A DNA stretch of 64,000 nt from Arthrobacter pascens (GTDB taxonomy: Bacteria > Actinomycetota > Actinomycetes > Actinomycetales > Micrococcaceae). Of this stretch, positions 59,115 through 64,000 are shown one piece after another; the first letter of the stretch is position 1; every line of letters starts with the position of its first letter. Under the pieces are notes generated by a model, which did no database searches, was not told the DNA's origin, and was given only the letters and a program-made list of their open reading frames with translations. The position numbers and the translations under genes are program-made. The stretch covers positions 2,046,001 through 2,110,000 of the forward strand of contig NZ_JAUSWY010000001.1 of the NCBI RefSeq assembly GCF_030815585.1. The letters run 5' to 3'.

Positions 59115-60047
59115 TCAGAGATCGTCTTCGGGTCGGGCGGCGAGGATCCGATTGGCGCTGACCTGCAGGATGCCGAGCGACTCCTGGATCAGGGGTGATG
59201 CGATGCTGCCCCTGCGCACCGCAGCGACAATACGGCGCGCGGGCTTCCCCTTGCCAGTAATGCGCAGTCGAACCACGTTTTCGGCACTACGCAGGGGCGC
59301 CAGTCGCGGCAGCAGGCCCACGCCCAGCCCCGCACCAACGAACGCGATCTGGGTTTCCCATTCAACGGCCTCATGGGCAATCCGCGGCGTCACCCCGACT
59401 GCCGTGAACGCCGCGGTGAATAGGGAATGGTAGGTGGAACCGGCGGCCTCGGTGATCCAGGGTTCCGACGCCAGCTCTTCGAGCGTCACCGTTTCCCGCG
59501 ATGCCAACGGATGGTCGGAGGGAATGATCACGTCCAAGGGATCGTCGAGCAGAACGGTCTGCTCGAAGCGCGGATCGTCCTCAACATAGGTGTCGGACTG
59601 CATGGCGACGATGACCGCGAGGTCGATTCGCTCGGCAACCAACAAGTCGAAGCAGCGGGCCGGGTTGGCCTCGAGTACCTGCACCTCCAGCAGGGGGCGT
59701 GTCGAGCGCAGGGTGGCGGCCAGCGGCGCGAGCAACTGGGCGGCCGCAGTGGAGAATCCGCCGAGGCCAAAATGGGACTGGACCTGGTCGCCGGCCTCCA
59801 TGGCTGCGGCGCGCAGGCTCTCCCATTCGGCAATGAGGGTGTCCGAGCCCGCCACGAGAAAGCGGCCCGTGGCGGTCAGCCGCACACCCCGGCCGTCCTT
59901 CGTCAGCAGCTGCATTCCAAGCACTCGCTGGAGCTCCCGCAACTGCGCGGAGATGGCGGAGGGAGAATAACCTGTGAGCTCCGCAGTTGCGCCTATGGTG
60001 CCGCACCGGGCAAACACCCGAAGTGTGATGAGCCTTGCATCGATCAT
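59115..60047 (-). CDS. LysR family transcriptional regulator of the betaine demethylase genes
   Basis: Regulator of about 310 residues. The N-terminal HTH is MIDARLITLRVFARCGTIGA then ELTGYSPSAISAQLRELQRV; the LysR substrate domain follows (ALRSTRPLLEVQVLEANPA, SEPWITEAAGSTYHSLFTAA). The start MIDARL at 60047 fits the family better than ATG 60062 fifteen bases upstream. It is divergent from gbcA with about 160 bases between, including a palindrome that overlaps the start region. It probably senses betaine or a related product and activates gbcAB (inference). Confidence 0.92.
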   Translation of the reverse strand: MIDARLITLRVFARCGTIGATAELTGYSPSAISAQLRELQRVLGMQLLTKDGRGVRLTATGRFLVAGSDTLIAEWESLRAAAMEAGDQVQSHFGLGGFSTAAAQLLAPLAATLRSTRPLLEVQVLEANPARCFDLLVAERIDLAVIVAMQSDTYVEDDPRFEQTVLLDDPLDVIIPSDHPLASRETVTLEELASEPWITEAAGSTYHSLFTAAFTAVGVTPRIAHEAVEWETQIAFVGAGLGVGLLPRLAPLRSAENVVRLRITGKGKPARRIVAAVRRGSIASPLIQESLGILQVSANRILAARPEDDL

Positions 60048-60063
60048 GCACCTATTGTGCATG
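60045..60063. promoter_or_regulatory. LysR-type palindrome at the LysR start
   Basis: CATGCAC-CTATT-GTGCATG has 7-base perfect arms and a 5-base centre. It overlaps the LysR start codons, consistent with autoregulation. Confidence 0.5.
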
Positions 60064-60205
60064 GTTATCTTCTAAATGTTGCGCTTTTGTTGCAGTTCAA
60101 TCGTCCCTAATCTCATGACTAGAAGGTTTTCGACAACGCCGCTAGCACACACACCCGTGGTCGCCACGAATCGCTCACTTACCCACGCCTCCCGGGAGGA
60201 ATTAC

Positions 60206-61507
60206 ATGTCCGCTCCAGTCTTGCCCCTCAATTCACGCGGAAGACTCGCTTCATCATTGCCTGCCGAGCAGCTGGCGGAAATCACCGAGTTGTTCGATTT
60301 CCGGCGCGTGGGATATTCCCTCGATGCCCCCTTCTACACGGATCCGACGATTTTCAACATCGACATGCAGGCCATTTTTGGCCAGCACTGGATCTTTGCC
60401 GCCAGCATCGCCGAGCTCCCGGAGCCGGGCGACTACGTCACCGTCGACTACGGGCCCTACTCCCTGATCGTGCTTCGCAACGACGACGGCGGCGTGAACG
60501 TCCTGCACAACGTGTGCCGCCACCGCGGCGCCCGGGTCCTGACCGAACCCGCGGGGTCAACAGGAAACCTGGTTTGCGGCTACCACTCTTGGACCTACTC
60601 CCCGGAAGGCAACCTGATCCACGCCTCGGCACCGGGCGAGACGAAGTTCGACAAGGGCTGCTTCGGCCTCAAGCGCGCCCACAGCCGCGTTGTGGCCGGA
60701 CTCATCTTCGTCTGCATTGCGGACGAACCGCCGGCGGATTTTGACGAAACCGCCAAGATCTTCGAGCCTTACCTCGCGCCCCACGATCTGTCGAAGACGA
60801 AAATCGCCTACCAGCAGAACATCGTCGAGGAGGGCAACTGGAAGCTCGTCATGGAGAACAACCGTGAATGCTACCACTGCGACGGCCACCCGGAGCTCGC
60901 CTGTTCCCTCTTTCCCACCTGGGGCCTGACGGAGGGCCTGATCCCGGCCCATCTCGAGGAAGTGTGGGACCGCAACAAGGAAGCACAGTCCTCGCTCGAG
61001 GAGCGTTGCCGCCGCTATGGCCTTCCCTACGAGGTCGTCGAGGAGCTTGACACGCGCATCGCCGGAATCCGCATCTCACGGGAATCGCTCGACGGTGACG
61101 GCGAATCGTTTTCGCCCGATGGGCACAGGCTCTCCAAGAAGCTGCTCGGCGACTTGCGGGACTTCCGCCTTGGCCGCTGCTCGATGCACCTGCAGCCCAA
61201 CAGCTGGTTCCACTTCCAGAGCGACCACGTCATCACGTTCGGCGTTTTCCCCATCAACGAACATCAGACACTGGTACGCACCACGTGGCTGGTGGCGGAC
61301 GACGCCGTGGAAGGCGTCGACTACGACCTGGAAAAGCTCACCTACACCTGGAAGCAGACCAACCTGCAGGACAAGGCGTTCGTGGAGCTGTGCCAGAGGG
61401 GCGCCAGCAGCCCTGCCTACGAGCCCGGTCCGTACATGAAGAGCGAATACCAGGTCGAGGCGTTCATCAACTGGTACGTCCAGCGCGTGCAGGAGCACTT
61501 GGCATGA
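60206..61507 (+). CDS. gbcA: Glycine betaine monooxygenase, Rieske oxygenase subunit
   Basis: Rieske non-haem iron oxygenase alpha subunit of 433 residues. The 2Fe-2S site has Cys104 and His106 in NVCRHRGARVL and Cys124 and His127 in NLVCGYHSWTYS. The mononuclear iron ligands are His224 and His228 in NNRECYHCDGHPE. Length and C-terminal pattern match the GbcA/betaine demethylase group, which converts glycine betaine to dimethylglycine with release of formaldehyde. GGAGGAATT precedes ATG 60206. The stop overlaps the reductase start, so translation is coupled. The substrate assignment rests on similarity and on context with dmg and fdhA. Confidence 0.9.
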   Translation: MSAPVLPLNSRGRLASSLPAEQLAEITELFDFRRVGYSLDAPFYTDPTIFNIDMQAIFGQHWIFAASIAELPEPGDYVTVDYGPYSLIVLRNDDGGVNVLHNVCRHRGARVLTEPAGSTGNLVCGYHSWTYSPEGNLIHASAPGETKFDKGCFGLKRAHSRVVAGLIFVCIADEPPADFDETAKIFEPYLAPHDLSKTKIAYQQNIVEEGNWKLVMENNRECYHCDGHPELACSLFPTWGLTEGLIPAHLEEVWDRNKEAQSSLEERCRRYGLPYEVVEELDTRIAGIRISRESLDGDGESFSPDGHRLSKKLLGDLRDFRLGRCSMHLQPNSWFHFQSDHVITFGVFPINEHQTLVRTTWLVADDAVEGVDYDLEKLTYTWKQTNLQDKAFVELCQRGASSPAYEPGPYMKSEYQVEAFINWYVQRVQEHLA

Positions 61508-62919
61508 TTGAAGTCCCCACCGAGACGGCAATCCAGGAACCACAGCGCATTCGCGGTCTTGAGATGCCGTGGAACAGGGTGATGGGCAGCACCGGGGGGC
61601 CCGCCCGCGCCGCCCACGCACTGGGCCCCTGGCATCCGCAGGAGTTCATGGCGGAATGTGTGGAGACCGTTCCCGAGGTGGGCGGCATGATGACCTTCGT
61701 GTTCCGCCGCTCCGACGGTGCGCCCCTGGCGTTCCGTGCGGGCCAGTACGTGAACATCGCCTTTCCCGTGAACGGCGAGGACCAGGATCCGGTGGACCGC
61801 AGCTACTCGCTGTCCAGTTCGCCCACGCAGCCGTGGACCTTCAACATCACCGTCAAACGCGACGCCACTGGACTTGTCTCACCGTGGGTGCATGAGAACG
61901 TGAAACCTGGCACCGTCCTGGAAATGCTGGGACCGGTCGGGGCATTCCACCTGCCCGATGCCGACCGCCGGGCACGGTACCTTTTGCTGGCCGCCGGCGC
62001 AGGCATCACCCCCATCATGTCGATGGTGCGGACCATCCACTCCCTGCCCGGACAGGCCGATGTTGTGGTCCTATACCACGGAGCGGAGGCCGGAGGCTAT
62101 GCCTTCCACCAGGAGCTGGCCTACATCGCCTCAGTGGACTCGCGAGTCAAGGTCTTCTACTCCCTGGGCGACCGCAGCAAACCCGAGGGGTGGGAATGGC
62201 TCACCGGAAGGCTGACGGCGGCCATGCTCGACGAGGTTGCCCCCGATGCCAACGGCCGCCAGGTCTATGCCTGCGGCCCCGAGGGCTACCTGAACACCGC
62301 CACCGAACTCCTGGGGAAGGTGGGCGTCGACGACACCTCCATCCACATGGAATTCTTCACGGGCGACCGCCAGACGATCCTTGAATACCAGGCGGAGCTC
62401 GCGCTTGCAGCCGACATCGCAGAAGAAATCGCCGAGGAAATCGCCGATTCCGCCGAAGACTACTATGAAAGCCAGCCCACCGCGTTCGGGCTCTACGAGC
62501 CAGGCTACGACGCCGAGGGAACCCTGAAGGCCGCGGGGCTGCCGCTGGAAACCGTCGACCCGGATGCGCTCGGCCCCGCAGCCCCCGACGGCAGCTCGGA
62601 GGTGGGGCCGGAGGCCGGGTCACCCGATGCCTCGAGCTTCGACACAGTCGGAACGGGAAGCCTCACCCTGTCCTTCATGCGCACCGGCATCAATGTGCGC
62701 ATCGACCCCGCCGAACACATCCTCGGGGTGGCCCAGCGTGCGGGCGTCAGGATCGGCGCGAACTGCAAGGAAGGCATGTGCGGCTCCTGCAAGGTCGTCA
62801 AGCTTTCCGGGGAGGTCGAGATGAACCACCAGGGCGGGATCCGGGCACGGGAAATCGATGCAGGCAAGTTCCTGCCCTGCTGCTCCACCGCGCGGACCGA
62901 TTTGGTGATCGATGCCTAG
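61504..62919 (+). CDS. gbcB: Glycine betaine monooxygenase reductase with fused ferredoxin domain
   Basis: Flavin/iron-sulfur reductase of 471 residues that passes electrons from NAD(P)H to GbcA. The FAD site is DRSYSLSSSP (99-107), the NAD site has AAGAGITPIMS (163-173) and YACGPEGY (255-262). A C-terminal plant-type 2Fe-2S domain has Cys421, Cys426 and Cys429 in NCKEGMCGSCK, and Cys459 or Cys460 in LPCCSTA. Between them lies an unusual acidic segment of about 95 residues (291-385) with IAEEIAEEIADSAEDYYES and a Pro/Gly/Ser-rich stretch. ATG 61504 overlaps the gbcA stop. Confidence 0.92.
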   Translation: MIEVPTETAIQEPQRIRGLEMPWNRVMGSTGGPARAAHALGPWHPQEFMAECVETVPEVGGMMTFVFRRSDGAPLAFRAGQYVNIAFPVNGEDQDPVDRSYSLSSSPTQPWTFNITVKRDATGLVSPWVHENVKPGTVLEMLGPVGAFHLPDADRRARYLLLAAGAGITPIMSMVRTIHSLPGQADVVVLYHGAEAGGYAFHQELAYIASVDSRVKVFYSLGDRSKPEGWEWLTGRLTAAMLDEVAPDANGRQVYACGPEGYLNTATELLGKVGVDDTSIHMEFFTGDRQTILEYQAELALAADIAEEIAEEIADSAEDYYESQPTAFGLYEPGYDAEGTLKAAGLPLETVDPDALGPAAPDGSSEVGPEAGSPDASSFDTVGTGSLTLSFMRTGINVRIDPAEHILGVAQRAGVRIGANCKEGMCGSCKVVKLSGEVEMNHQGGIRAREIDAGKFLPCCSTARTDLVIDA

Positions 62920-63267
62920 CCGCTTCCAGCTGCTCTAGGCCTGACAGCATCAGGGATTGTTTTAGACGCACCACCGGCTCGAGGGCATGTGCGGTCAAGA
63001 TGCCGGCCACCAAACCCCCATCCAGCGCCTATACAAGCGGCGTTAGTCGGGAACTGCGGGTTCCGCACAGTGGCTCTCACCTGAAGACCATCCTGTTCTC
63101 TGCGACCCGGGCCGACAACGTACTGCACACGTCAAAAGTTCCTATTGGTCCCCGCATGAGCCCCAATCCTCGCAAGTTTTGTCATACGTGTCACATTCTC
63201 TTGTCACTACACATGACAAGCTTTCTAGGCTGGAGGAGTACGCCCTTCACCGAGCCAAGGACACCCG
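62920..63267. other. Intergenic region before the SulP gene, with repeated TTGTCA elements
   Basis: No gene is supported. CTTGTCA (63200-63206) and TGACAAG (63214-63220) form an inverted repeat with a 7-base centre; further TTGTCA and GTGTCA copies precede it from 63178. These could be binding sites for a regulator of the SulP gene. Confidence 0.4.
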
Positions 63268-64000
63268 ATGCCACATTCGTCAGATTCCGCCACCGTTCCC
63301 AACGACGCCCACAGCCCGCCCGGCAAGAACGCAACCGTGCCAGCCAAGGCCAGCCTTCTCTCCAACCTCGGCGCCGACCTCCCGGCATCCCTCGTGGTCT
63401 TCCTTGTCGCGCTGCCTCTCTCGCTCGGCATTGCCGCCGCTTCGGGAGCGCCGGTCATGGCAGGCCTCATCGCGGCGGCCGTCGGAGGCATCGTCGCTGG
63501 CAGTTTGGGCGGCTCCGTATTGCAGGTGAGCGGTCCAGCTGCCGGCCTGACCGTCGTCGTTGCCGGTCTGGTGGACGAGTTCGGCTGGCAGGTGACATGC
63601 GCGATCACCGCTGCAGCCGGTCTCATGCAGCTGTTGCTGGGCATCAGCCGCGTTGGGCGGGCCGCGCTGGCCGTGTCGCCGGTGGTCGTCAAGGCCATGC
63701 TCGCCGGTATCGGCATCACAATCATCCTGCAGCAGTTGCACGTGCTGTTCGGCGGCCATGCTGCTGGTTCCGCCGTCGAGAACCTGACAGGCCTTCCAAC
63801 AGCCATCATCAACGTGGAACTGCATTCCGCCCTGCTCGGTTTGGCGGTTGTCGCCGTCCTCCTTGGCTGGAAGTACCTGCCGACCGCGGTACGTAAAATT
63901 CCGGGGCCGCTGGCGGCCGTGGTCGCGGTTACTGCGCTGTCCGTGCCAGTAGCGCCCGACGTCGAACGCATCAGCTTCAGCGGTTCGCTGTTCGAAGCAG
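63268..64000 (+). CDS. SulP family inorganic anion transporter (3' partial)
   Basis: ATG 63268, after AAGG, opens a frame running off the window end with no stop. After a polar stretch, membrane helices begin at DLPASLVVFLVALPLSLGIA, and the SulP-typical GAPVMAGLIAAAVGGIVAGS and LQVSGPAAGLTVVVAGLVDE segments follow. Further helices continue to the window edge. Members transport sulfate, bicarbonate or related anions. If the gene has a carbonic anhydrase partner or a STAS domain it lies beyond the window. Confidence 0.88.
   Translation, partial: MPHSSDSATVPNDAHSPPGKNATVPAKASLLSNLGADLPASLVVFLVALPLSLGIAAASGAPVMAGLIAAAVGGIVAGSLGGSVLQVSGPAAGLTVVVAGLVDEFGWQVTCAITAAAGLMQLLLGISRVGRAALAVSPVVVKAMLAGIGITIILQQLHVLFGGHAAGSAVENLTGLPTAIINVELHSALLGLAVVAVLLGWKYLPTAVRKIPGPLAAVVAVTALSVPVAPDVERISFSGSLFEA

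Overview
The window is a high-GC actinobacterial chromosome segment. The 830-residue dimethylglycine oxidase keeps all four residues known from the Arthrobacter globiformis enzyme (His48, His225, Tyr259, Asp552). Together with the Arthrobacter-style C1/folate gene order, this points to Arthrobacter sensu lato (Micrococcaceae). No rRNA, tRNA, CRISPR array, transposase or phage gene was seen.

Layout. 0-7.4 kb: end of a sugar ABC transporter with its LacI regulator; a three-gene XRE-cupin / B3-B4 / EamA module behind a palindromic operator; a DapA-like aldolase; a glycogen-debranching-type glycosidase. 7.7-25.6 kb: a methylated-amine and one-carbon catabolic island with two paralogous GntR/FCD regulators, purU, dimethylglycine oxidase, an FchA-like cyclohydrolase, folD, a short methylene-THF reductase, a molybdenum formate-dehydrogenase-like enzyme, a frameshifted folE, formaldehyde dehydrogenase, moeA, a truncated fdhD, an IclR regulator, remnants of a Rieske oxygenase system and a BCCT transporter. 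25.6-34.5 kb: a small Cys-containing protein, katG, a uvrA2-type gene, ppsA and its regulator gene ppsR. 34.5-40.2 kb: an eroded zone (GntR fragment, carboxyltransferase pseudogene, about 1.3 kb without genes) holding a small membrane protein, a YbdK-type ligase and a cupin. 40.4-50 kb: two MFS exporters, two SDRs (one frameshifted), an MmyB-type regulator, a Tat-type alpha/beta hydrolase, a lipoprotein, an SRPBCC protein. 49.4-54.4 kb: a TetR gene with a palindromic operator and a second operator-like site in front of a hydrolase/reductase/hydrolase operon, flanked by broken SDR and EthD-like genes. 54.6-58.9 kb: GH29 fucosidase (3' frameshift), isochorismatase-like hydrolase, GlxA-type regulator, broken CGNR regulator. 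59.1-64 kb: LysR gene divergent from the gbcA/gbcB glycine betaine demethylase, then the 5' part of a SulP transporter.

How it works together. BCCT can import betaine. GbcAB would demethylate it to dimethylglycine and formaldehyde, and dimethylglycine oxidase would yield sarcosine and 5,10-methylene-THF. FolD, the FchA-like protein and PurU would carry the C1 unit to formate, which the FdhF/YdeP-type enzyme could oxidise. FdhA would oxidise formaldehyde and the MTHFR-like protein would divert C1 units to methyl-THF. The usual downstream sarcosine oxidase and glyA genes are not in the window. The motif ACTGATATATC(A/T) occurs upstream of purU, of the MTHFR gene and of fdhA, suggesting one regulon under the GntR pair. 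FolD has Ile where the cyclohydrolase Lys normally sits, which would explain the separate FchA-like enzyme. Many genes outside the metabolic core are frameshifted or truncated; two or three breaks lie in G runs and could be sequencing errors, others involve deletion junctions and look genuine.
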